A DNA stretch of 61,330 nucleotides from Scedosporium boydii (taxonomy: Eukaryota; Ascomycota; Sordariomycetes; Microascales; Microascaceae). Position 1 is the first letter of the stretch, and each line of letters starts with the position of its first letter. The stretch is from contig NJFT01000237.1 in the NCBI GenBank assembly GCA_002221725.1, forward strand, positions 1 to 61,330, given 5' to 3'. The notes beneath the pieces are model-generated. The model was not told the origin of the DNA, did no database searches, and saw nothing but the letters and a program-made list of their open reading frames with translations. Shown here piece by piece: positions 24,443 through 34,906 of this stretch. Both the position numbers and the translations under genes were made by a program.

Positions 24443-27400
24443 TCGACTGCTGCCAACGCACCTCCAATACCCCTGTATACGGGCCACTCCTTTCGTCAGT
24501 CTCCAGCGCCCGGCAAGTTTAGACGTTGTTGCCTCCACCCATTCCTCTTTCGTCCGAATTCGCAGCGCACTCTTCGATCCCCGATCCATATAACAACTCG
24601 CTTGACGCAACCCGTTGCAGCTAATTAACGCCATATTCGCAGCAATGGGTGCCCGCTCATGCGTTTCTAGAACCTCGACAGTGGGGCTGGGAACGTAACC
24701 TTTGTATGCAAGGGTGGAAATCAGGTTTAGTTGTCTGCGGGAGCAAACAGGACCGCATGAACTGAACTTGGGAGCCACATTTATACAGAGTACTCCGTTG
24801 AGCGCAAAGGGGAATGTCGGGCTCGGTCAACCAACACGTTATGCCTTTCCTACACCCCTAGTCTCTCGGTTTCAAGAGTCATCCCGACCATAGGATCTCA
24901 ACCCCCAGCAACCCTCTTCTCACCTACCACTTATATTTCCTTTCAACACCCACATCACCCACACACCGCTCAATAATGGCTCAACGGAGCCGCTTTACCA
25001 ATACTATTCTTCATCTCCTTCACCGGGCGGATATTGTCAACGATTTTTACTCCCTCAGTCTATAAAGATCAATGAGCCTCGCGGCTAGGCAAGAATGGAT
25101 TGCCTCACGGCTCGGCTGGTTCCAGTTGTTGTGTTCTCATGTCGGTTTTCCTTTTTTAACGTTATTCTTCTATCGTTCTATACCACCTCGCTCACGGTCG
25201 GCACCGGGTCTCGGTAATTCTAAGCCTGGCGTTCTTGAGCAATGTTTGTTTCTCTTTTCAAATATTTCAATTTCTTGGTGACAGGCGTTGGAGGATCTGT
25301 CACAGATGTTCATTCTTATTTGCCATATAGTTCTCATCTCGCCCAAGCGAATATTGTGTGTACCCTGGTAGGATCCTCTGGCAGCTCTTGCTGTGCCGGA
25401 ACTTCTCATTTTCTTGTCCTTTTTTTTTTTTCTTTTTGTTTCTTTCAAAATGGGTGGGTGGGCTTGAATGTTTTTCCATTAAGATTGGATATCCCTGACG
25501 TCTCACGGCGGCAAAAACGCAACGCTTTCATGTCTTGTTTTTCTTTTTCTTTTATCTAACTTACCTTAATCCTGCCTCTCACGATACGATTCAATCAGTC
25601 GTGTCGAGGGAGAAGCAGCGCAAGAGGGATTGTATATTCTTTGTATCTTTTTCGGTGGAACCGGCGGTTGGTCTTCTGCACGTTTATTTATACTTCGTAT
25701 TTTAATTTTTTTCCTTTCTTTCTTTCTTGATGGAGCAGGCTGTTCCAGATATTCCAGAATTTAGATGGACACGATGGTGTCCCCCGTCTCTCTCCTGGAC
25801 TTTGTTGAGCTCTTGAGTTAATATGTCGCTTCTTTTTCTCGTGTGGAAGACGAATTCGGTTGCACTGGTGTCGCCCTGGCCCTTGCTGAGACCAGCCGAG
25901 GCACGAAGCTTGAAATGGTCGGAGACATCCCTTTCATCTCCTCAAGCATGGGCAGCCAGCACACACCTAGGCGGCCTCCTAGTACGACTAAATTTGAATG
26001 CCTATTCGAACGACACGGTATACGTGAGGACAATCAGGAGATGAGCCGGATGACGGGAAGGGTTAGATGGAACGGTATGGGGCGATTGCCCTCATAGAAT
26101 GACGACCTCCCAATTAGGGGCGTCTCCGATATGGAGACTCTCGGCGCCTGATCAATTTTGTCTTCTTTTCTTTTTATTTATTTATTTTAGCATTATTATT
26201 TTTTTCGGCAAGGCGAAGGACAACTTATCCCACCATGATCGCGCCAGTCGAGAGCGAGGGCAACCCTGAACTGCGCTTAAATGTCTCATGGAGCCACTTT
26301 CAAATGGACTTCACGACCAGCTAGGAGGCGAGACTGATACTGAAATGAAGGACGTTTGCAAGGTAGTACGGAAACGAGGCGAAGCCCAATGCCGAGCTTT
26401 CTAAAATAAGTAATCTTTTTCCATTGCCCAACTCGCTCGACGATTCGGCTTTCGCCCAAGGAAACCCGAACCCCCGCCCTGTCACAGACCAGCATGCTGA
26501 TCAGTGAAGAATATTATCTCCTCCCGCCTGCCGGGGGATGCCCCTGCATTCTTCTAGTTTCCTTCTGACACCTTTCTAAAGTTAACTTTAAACCTGAGGC
26601 TGTGCTGGATTTGTGTCTCCCCCGCCCTCCTTAATTCCCCCATTATCTTACTTTAGAAATATGTGGGTGTGTTAGTTCATAGTGTAGAGCTCCCCCTTCT
26701 CTCAGAAACCCGGGTTCGTCTGCTGTGAACCGGCTCTATGAAGTAGGTTCCCTCTGCCAAGCCGAGGAGATCAATTGATGTTTTGTTTCTTCTCTCCTCT
26801 CGCTTGGATGGTCTGCAGGGTCCAGGGTCGCAGGATGTAACCTTTGCGCAGTGTCTCCCGTCCGTCGTCGATCCTTTTCTTGGCCCGTAATATCCATCTC
26901 TTCGCATCAGATGGGAAAGTGCTTGATTACTATTGAGCAGAGGAGGTGCATATGCCTTCAAGGGTTAGGAAGCGGGCAGCTTGCATCGTGAAGATGATAA
27001 TAATGATGATCGATTGATACTGCTCTTCCTCGGTGGCCGGATCGGTTTTGGGGATCACTAAACGTGCATTATCGGAGTGGACAGTCCGTCATGTGAAGTG
27101 AAGTGATACCCTGTTGTGCGTCACGGCCTTAAAACTGTTCGTCAACGGAGCATTCTCCTGCATCTCCCTTCCCGAATTGACTTTTTGTTGGGGATATCTA
27201 GAAATAGAAGGTGGCATCGTGCGGCAGGGAAACAGAAGAAGAGATAGCCGGGATGATACACACTCTCCTCACCACACCCCGGCGCACTTCAGCCCTCCCT
27301 TCGCCTCCGCTGAACCACGCCCCGTTCTTCCCCTCTCGTCGTCGATAGGATGTTTTGGTGGGCGCAGGGATAGCCTTGGCATCAGATAAGGACACCGAAG

Positions 27401-27788
27401 GAGATGATTTTTCATGCGGGGGAGGGATCATGAAGATTGCTTACGGCTAGGGTTTGTCCGTGATGGTTCTGCGGGAAGGGTTCTTGTGGTAATTTTGAGT
27501 AAGTTTATTCTTGACATGATGGGATGACAGTTGAGGTTCAGCCCATGTGTTGATGATGAGTGGTTTTGAAGATGGGATGGTTGCAATGTGAGGGAGAGGG
27601 GGGGATGAAGGGTTGTGGGATGGTTCTGGCTTTGGACTTGGCTTGTTTGTGTATAAGAGGAACATGTTTCCCTCTGCTTTTTTATGTCGAGGAAAAGAGA
27701 GAAGGACATCGCCATTCGGATCAGAGCCAAAGCCCCAGAGTTCAAAACATCACATCCACTACGATAGCCCTACTCTAAACTGATCACC
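24443..27788. other. Intergenic region between CNL1-like gene and secreted VanY-like gene
   Basis: The first part is the 3' flank of the CNL1-like gene. From about 24.89 kb a CA/CT-rich leader-like run leads to AATAATGG at 24976, which opens only a 29-codon frame, and T-rich stretches near 25420-25560 and 25690-25720 resemble 3' ends; a non-coding or very short transcript is possible but unproven. The final part, with a TATAAG at 27652, is the promoter of the gene at 27789. Confidence 0.45.
27652..27657 (+). promoter_or_regulatory. TATA-like element of the secreted VanY-like gene
   Basis: TATAAG lies 137 bases before the ATG at 27789, and a leader rich in C, A and T lies between. This is the usual geometry for a fungal secreted-protein gene. 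Sequence-based inference only. Confidence 0.4.
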
Positions 27789-28755
27789 ATGAAGATCCAA
27801 AGCATCCTCGCCGTCCTCTCCCTCACGGCCTCGGCTATCGCCGCCACCAACGAGCCCTGCATCGGCAGCGGAGGTGCAGCAGGTTAGTCCTCCCCCTCCC
27901 CCAGCCATCCTCTTGCCTCATCACTAATACACCTTTCTCCAAATCCAGGCGTCTGCATCACCACCTCCGCCTGCTCCGCCGCCGGCGGAACCTCCATAAC
28001 CGGCGCCTGCCCCTCCGACCCCTCCAACGTCCGCTGCTGCACCAAACCCGCCTGCTCCAACGGCTCCAGCGGAAACTGCCGCTGGCAGAGCGACTGCGCC
28101 GGCTCCACCGTCGCCAACCAATGCCCCGGCCCCGCCCAGATGAAGTGCTGCTCTTCCAAGGCCACGGGCTTCGGCGGCTACTCGCGCCCCGGGCTCCCCG
28201 CCGCCTCGGACTCTTGCAAGGCCGTCTCGGTTAATGGCGCTAAGAAGATCCTAGATGCTTGGCCTGGTAGGATCAGGCAGGTTGGGTGTGCGAGGGCTTG
28301 TGCTTGTGGGAGTGGGTCGGATCACTGCTGTGGGAAGGCGGTTGATTTGATGTGCTCGGATGCTGGTGGTGTAAGTTTGTTTCTGTCTTCTTTTCTGGAA
28401 CATCTTTTTTTTCCCTTCGCTCTTCTCCTTTTGGTAAAGGGGGAGAGAGTAAGAGAGGAGGTTCTCCTTGCTGACTTGAGGGTTTTAAAGGTGCCCACCA
28501 TGTCTGGTCGTGAGATTGCCGAGTGGGTTATGAAGAACCGCTCTTCGCTCAATGTCAAGTACATCATCTGGGGCCAGCGAATTTGGAATCCCAGCCGCGA
28601 TGCGCAGGCTTCCTGGACTTCGTGGAGGGCCATGGAGGACCGCGGATCCGTTACCCAGAATCACTGGTAAGTGGAGAGTCCAACACGCTGAGACATACGA
28701 TTCTTCTGGACTAACGAGATTCTACAGGGACCACGTCCATGTCAGCTTCAACTAG
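27789..28755 (+). CDS. Secreted Cys-rich protein with VanY/M15-like zinc peptidase domain, 239 aa
   Basis: Predicted extracellular enzyme. Four exons: 27789-27882, 27949-28370, 28491-28666, 28728-28755. The signal peptide MKIQSILAVLSLTASAIAA is followed by two cysteine-rich units. The first spans about 24-67 and the second about 75-99; each ends in a CC pair, the second with CPGPAQMKCC, a module type I associate with fungal proteins bearing lysozyme- or NlpC-type domains. The C-terminal domain shows S155-x-H157-x2-G160-x-A162-x-D164 (SDHCCGKAVD), exactly the SxHxxGxAxD signature of VanY-type M15 peptidases, and ends in D232-H-V-H235-V-S-F-N, fitting the D/E-x-x-H element. H157, D164 and H235 would bind zinc and D232 would act as base. 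The signature is seen directly; cleavage of bacterial peptidoglycan is inferred. Such proteins are also filed as ARB_07487-like or simply hypothetical secreted proteins. The last exon codes for only nine residues, so automated models may miss the terminal HVH. Confidence 0.85.
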
Positions 28756-29158
28756 GCTGAACTTGTAGCGGTGTGTTTATTGGGGGGTCGTTGTCAAGCA
28801 AGCTTGGGGTTGGGAGCAAGGTTTTTATTCGTCTGTTGTTCCTTTTACGGTTATGAATTTGAGGATTCACGAGTGATGCCATAGGTTGAGACATATGTTA
28901 GTTTCTTGAAATTGGATTTATTGAAACTCCCGACTCTAAAACTGTAAACGCCGCCGAGCTGCCCATATCCTATCCCATCTTCGGCGGACACTTGATGGAT
29001 ACCAATGTATCAAACAACCTCGTTTCTTGCCTCATAACTCCTGCTTCCTGCTTTCGTCCAGTTAGCTTCTACATCACCTTGGGGCCATAACCAGTATATA
29101 ACAGGGGACTTACCTGACCAAAATAAAAAGAGAAAAAAAGAAAGACCGCCCAGTTCAA
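28756..29158. other. Short convergent intergenic region
   Basis: About 400 bases lie between the ends of two convergent genes and probably hold both 3' untranslated regions. No further structure is seen. Confidence 0.6.
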
Positions 29159-29467
29159 TCACTCATTAACAGCATGAAGCACCGCATGCATATGAGACTC
29201 AAGAGCGGCCAATCGGCGACTCATATCCTGGATCATGGCATTTGACTCAAGTACCAGCCTCTCGAGGGCCTCCAATCGCACCGTGATGTCCTCAGCAAGT
29301 TCCTCAAACGAGTCAGCGCTTCCCGAATAGGAGCTGCAGGAGCTGCACTCTCGGCACGCCGGGCATCCTTCTGGCGAGGGGGATCGGCGGGGACGACGGA
29401 AGTTGAAGGCCGTTCGGAAGGTGGCAGTGCCTTTGCCCTTCCCGCTGTCTTTGCCGTGCTTGGGCAT
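29159..29467 (-). CDS. Hypothetical small basic Cys-rich coiled-coil protein, 102 aa
   Basis: Not recognised. It is a single frame from an ATG in AAGATGCCC to TGA. Residues 1-32 are basic and Gly/Lys/Arg-rich (MPKHGKDSGKGKG, RRPRRSPSP). Residues 35-44 form CPACRECSSC, four cysteines spaced CX2CX2CX2C, which could bind metal or be modified. Residues about 54-100 form an amphipathic helix with heptads (LAEDITVRLEALERLVLES) suited to oligomerisation. TATAAAA lies 167 bases upstream of the start on the same strand and a CA-rich leader follows it, which supports transcription. It is convergent with the secreted VanY-like gene, with about 400 bases between. Function cannot be assigned; it could also be a lineage-specific orphan. 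Confidence 0.5.
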   Translation of the reverse strand: MPKHGKDSGKGKGTATFRTAFNFRRPRRSPSPEGCPACRECSSCSSYSGSADSFEELAEDITVRLEALERLVLESNAMIQDMSRRLAALESHMHAVLHAVNE

Positions 29468-29633
29468 CTTGGAGGATGTTGCCTCTTTGAGAGTGTGCTA
29501 TGTGTGGAAAGGTAGGTTGGTGGACGCAAGTCGAGTGGTTTTTTTGGTTTGTTAGCGAGAGGTGTGTGGTTGTGGGGATGGTTGTGGGTTTTAAGAGGAG
29601 AGGAAGAAGTTGGGAGGACGAGGGAACGATGGT

Positions 29634-29640
29634 TTTTATA
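29634..29640 (-). promoter_or_regulatory. TATA box of the small coiled-coil gene
   Basis: The minus strand reads TATAAAA here, 167 bases before the ATG at 29467. A purine-poor leader containing CACTCTCAAAGAGG lies between. Inferred from sequence and position. Confidence 0.4.
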
Positions 29641-31258
29641 GTCATCACCTCTGTTGTGAATCAGGATGGTGATTGTGTGCAGATACTGGATCTAGGCTGC
29701 TGCTCTCATGCTCCTGCTGTATCTCTATCTCACATCTGTGATAGCCACTGGAGCTTGATTGACCATGATCTATGAATCACCATCTCCTCTCAATGTAGAG
29801 ACAAAGAGATTAACCCTGAGTGGAGGATCAAGCTTCTCAAGCAGAGTCATACCTTCTTGTTTAGACTAGGAAGGAAGCAAGATGGTGTTTCTTGTAAATG
29901 GCTTAGCTGTCTATTCACAACTTATTTAGAAGTAAGGAAGTAAACTAACTTACTCCAGTATCAGCCTGGGCAATGGATAAACAGCATTCGAAGTCATGAA
30001 GCCAAATTGCGGAAGTATAGGTTTCCTTTGGAAGGCGCCTTCCCAGTTCTGGAGAGTGGCAGGTTGCATCTGTCTATGTGTCTATGTGTCCATGTGTTAT
30101 GTATCGAAACCGGGCCCAGATTCTCAACGTCTCATGGAAGCTCAAGCGGTCGAGCGGTGACGCATTGCTTTCAAACTACCTCCGCAAGGCGCCGGCGTGG
30201 AACCCGGTCTGGTCAAACCATGAGGCGTAGAGGAATCTGGGAAATTGGAAAGGGAAATTGGGAATTGGGGAGGGAGAAGTGGGAATTCTTTTTTTTCTTT
30301 TTTTTTGTCAAATTGTCTTTATTTTTCTTTTGTGTCTTTTCTGCGAGAGAACCTTCGCTTGCTTGTCCTGTTGAGGCTGTGATGTGCTTCGAGATACTCG
30401 GGGATCTCCTGGTCTGAGGTGGAAGGGGAAGCATGTAGAGGTTGTTGGTTCGAAACTCGCACTGGACATTGACACCTTTTTTTCCACCTGGCATCACTCG
30501 CCAAGTGACTTCCGGGGGCTCCACGTGCGATTCTCAACTTCGGCAGCGTGGAGCCAGCTCATGACATTTTGAGAAGATCTAGATCGTTGATCAAAGATCT
30601 GGATGCCCTGCTGGCCATACTCTACTCTTACCCCATCTTATTCACCGTTGAACATCCTCCCCTGAGATGGTAACTGGACTGAACATAGCAAAGTTTCCCC
30701 TCCCAGAGCCACGGAAACCTATCATCGCATGGTTGCGCTCCCCTCCCCTTAGCTATCCCCATGGGGACACTACGAACAAGACCTACAACGATACTCATCC
30801 TTGATATCGTCATCTTCGCTCGGTAGACGTAGGAGCATATTGTACGCCGGCTTACCAAGGCTGCATAGGTACAACTTATAGAGCTAGCGTTGGAGGGCAT
30901 GGTGAATCGTCCTCAAGAGGGCGATTCGTCCACGGGCGAGCTTCTTTAACGGACTTACGGGTCTGGCTCCTGCCTGTTCACAGATAGGGCTTGCCGAGCC
31001 GGCGTTAGACCTGTAAGTCTTCGACGGGAGGCTATCTCGTCGTCTACGAAAAGACCGGGGGGATTCAAGAAACAGACACTGTTTCGGGGATTTGGAGCAG
31101 GAAACGGACGGACGGAAATATCGTGAAAGGAACAATTCGAACATTGTTGACAGTATAAAAGACGATTTTATGAAAGTTCAGAGCGCATAAAACATGAAAG
31201 AACAGCAAAACCAAGATAGTGTAAAGCTATGTGGAAAGACCTACCGCCAGGGGAATTT

Positions 31259-31270
31259 GGGGGGGGGGGG
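31259..31270. repeat. 12-nt poly-G homopolymer
   Basis: An uninterrupted run of 12 G, which is much rarer than A/T runs in this window. No flanking element is recognised. Confidence 0.8.
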
Positions 31271-34200
31271 ACCATTGATGGGAGTTCTCGATCCTCGCTG
31301 AGCTGCTTTCAGCATTTCGTTGGGCTTTCAATGCCTTCCACCAACTTGGAGGGCACGAGCCCGAGCCCGAGTCTGAGAGGGAGCATCGGCCGGAGTTAAT
31401 GCGCCAGCCGGCGATGTGAGTGGGATCAAGTCGAGGTCGAGGAGTAAGCCGCATGGAAGGATCAAAGTGCCGCCTCCATTGAAGTGGCAGGCCCTGTGGT
31501 TAGATGAGCGCGTCCAATGCCGTGGTCTCGGGTATTCGAATTATTGATCACCGTAGCACGAGGTACACGTAGAGAACCCCCAAAAACGAGGGCGTCTCCC
31601 CCTACCTGTTGGGCCGGCATCTATCATGATGTGATAGTCAGTTGCAACGATGGACGAGCGGCCTTCAACAGGAAGGGGTGACGTTACACTAGGGTGTTAA
31701 AAGTCTTTTCTTTTTCTTCAACATAGTGAGACGTCCTCAAAAACGGGTGTAAGCGGTAAGAATAAGCAATGTCATCCATGAACCAAGAATCTGCTGCTTC
31801 TCGCCTAAAAAGGAAAAGAGGAGGCGATGGCGACTTCACCGAAGGATCGTGCATACGATAATACACAATACACTGCTATCTCCGGATGACGGACGGCCAG
31901 GAATTGCGGTCCGAGAAATAGAAGAATTGAACGACTGAATGTCCCAAGGCTCCCCGTGGACCATGACGATGGATGGGATGACAGGGTCGCACGAAGGACA
32001 CAAGAAGAAATGATTAACAAACTCATTTCGTTCTGGACCCATCTATATTCGGGCTTTACAAGTGAGACAATGGCGGAGGGCATCTACGAATCACGAGACC
32101 GGAAGCGGAAGTGGGCGTTCCATGTCTCAGGCGCACGAAAAAAGTTGGTCTCAAACAACGATACTGATCCTTCCATTCCAATGCATGGTCAGCCCAAGCC
32201 ACGATCTGCCCGCTCTAGTGCTCCACCAGTCTTCGTCCAAAGCCGCGAAGCAGCGTAGTTGATTTATGGCCTGTCAGACACAGGGCGGCATGTGTGTTTC
32301 AGTGTTGCACGGAATCTGGGGGGTTTCACCAAGGCGTCTTGGTTTTCCGCATCGGATAGGAGCGCCACATTATTTTAATGTTTCGGCTTGTGATAGCTCG
32401 GATTTAACAAGTAATCTAGAAATCGAAAAACCGTGCCGCAATACGAAGACAACCATCATTGATGTTTGGCTGTGGAGGGTTTCACATGTTGCTCAAATTG
32501 ACGAGAACCAGGAAAGAAGCATCATTGATCAATGGCACGAGGGGCAAAGACGGACGGCAAGTCCATTGCTGAGACTGAGATCGCCCCTGCCGGTTGTCTT
32601 GGTTGTTGATGATGACCAGTGAGCACAGGAGGACATACGTCGTGGTCTCATGTATCACGAATAGAGTACAATGGTACCTCGTAGGCAAACGTAGGATCTA
32701 TGCCATCCACTTATCGCAAGGATCAGAGTCGAGGCTTCCTTCCACTTGCAGTATTGCTTCGTAATAGTACCAGTTGAACAAGAACGGGTTCAAAATATTG
32801 GAGCAACGGACGGTGGTGATTAGTATTACCCTCCGTACACCGAGGCATACCGATACCGAACATTCATACTTCCTGATCTGTCCGGGCACTCTGGATGTAG
32901 ATGTACACTGCTTTTCACTTGTTGTACCATCGACACTACAATTGTAAGCGTACCCACCTTGCGGGGATCTGCCCCATTCAAATCAAGCTCCAATTTGTGT
33001 CTCGGTTCCAGCTGCCTGGACAGCCATGGGATCCTCGAGCGTTGTGCCTTGCACCATAATCACTAAGTTTAGGGCGATCATGACGACTTAAGACATTTTT
33101 GTACCTATCAAGGGGACTCGGATACACGTGGATAAATGAATTGATATCTGACCAATCCTTGGTGTGGGGGGATAACGTCGAACGCTAAAGTGGATCGAAA
33201 TATGTCATTATCATGGTGAAAATACTCGGGACACTTCGAGTCTCTCAAAATCCCTCACGATCATTGTTTAACCAAAGACTTGTTCCTTCATTTGATAGTT
33301 GTCTCGGCCATTCTTTGTCCGGGAAGGGTTGCGCATCATCCACTCGCTCCGTCATTCGACACCGTCCGAGTCTTCATCACCCACCTGAAGCATAGAAAAT
33401 TGATGTTCTTTTCTTTTTTTCGCATGTACGTTCGAGTCCTGCCACCCTCCGCTCGGATGCTCCATACTGCAATTGATGGAGGGTACGAGTCTGTCTTTGT
33501 AAGTAGAATTGGGAACTCGGATTGCTACATTGGATGTGAAGTTACATTAAGCAAGTGTGTACGGTTCGGTTGGTGGGCCAAGCAAGGACATGGGCAAGGT
33601 TGCAACCAACTGGATTTGATCCTAAGCCAGAAGTGGAATGGTGCCTGAGGCAGGATCTCCAAGATGATGGGGACCTCTAATATTAGGACATAAGTTTACG
33701 ATGTAGTGGGTGGTGGGCGGCGGTGGCGATGCCCTCTGTGGAGTTAAAATTCACTACCCCAAACTTTAGAATGTTAGCTAAGCCAAGCCAGAGCCTGCGT
33801 TAGGTTGAGGATTTCTCGCTGAGCTTTCTTGGCAAGAATTACTCGGAGATAAAGTCTGAGTTAGAGTTGGAATGCGGCTGCTACAACCCAACGACGTCCC
33901 CAGTCCGAGTCTGGGCTAGCACCCACACCTCTTCCACTTCTTCTCATCTAACCATGTGGTGTCATTGTCTGACAATCTCAACCATCTAATACAAGTAGTG
34001 TGGGCGGGGAAAGAGTACGAGGTAGATCATGGTGCTGCAACGGCAGATTGCCTGGGACGTACTTTGTAGCACTTCGTTCTCGGTTCTGTGCAGCCTACAA
34101 GTACAGGAACTTGGAGACCTCAATGTCCCATCAGTCCCAACCGCGGGAGCGAGTTGTGGGACCGAAAGCTGGACAGACAGGACGCCCCGCCTCATCCCGG

Positions 34201-34872
34201 CCGCCCATCTCTGCCGGTCCCATCTCCCAATCCTGACTCGTTGCCGCTGCCATCCATTTTCCGAACAGGATCAATGTGGACAGCAAGGCTCCCCCCGGTA
34301 TCAGTCTCTCCAACAGGAGGCCAGACCCGGCTAATCGAGAGCTCACTCCATCGACACCGAGGAACCAAGACTAATATCTGCTTAAGCCGTGCTAGACGCT
34401 GCTGAAAAGTACGGAGGACCTATACGAAGCTCATAAAATCCAGTACGACGCAACCACAGTCGTTTGCCAGCGCCTGCTTCTACCGAGAGGAAGTACATGA
34501 TTGTGGCCTGATTGATTTGACACTGGAAAGTTTTCTCGCGGCGATTATCCCTGTGAGGCAGGAGATAATCTCCACGGATAGGATCTAATCGAGCGTGGGA
34601 ATAACGCTCTTCAGAAGGGAGGGTGATTGTTTGCTGTAAAATGAAAAAGAGAAGCAAAAGAAGAAGCAAAATGCAATAAATATATTTATATTTATATTTT
34701 TATAATTATAGTATGGGGATAGAGAATATTCACTATCCTTCCTCACCACGATCACTAGTGATTACTGACGGTTGCCGGAACTAAGAACAACATTTCTAGC
34801 CACGACAGTACCGCCCTCCCCTGAAGCGTCCTCGTAACACTGTCTCGCAACATCAATATTGAATCGCGTTGG

Positions 34873-34906
34873 TGTAGACTGTAGACTGTAGACTGTAGAC
34901 TGTAGA
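34873..34906. repeat. Tandem heptanucleotide repeat (TGTAGAC)x4.9
   Basis: Four perfect TGTAGAC units are followed by a fifth truncated TGTAGA. The array sits in intergenic DNA beside other TGTAC-rich sequence. The unit is 7 nt, so it is not a codon-based repeat. Confidence 0.9.

Noticed and set aside
30440..30470. GGTTCGAAACT resembling a tRNA B box
   Set aside because: Flanking bases do not form a T-arm stem, and no A box or acceptor stem is present at the right distance.
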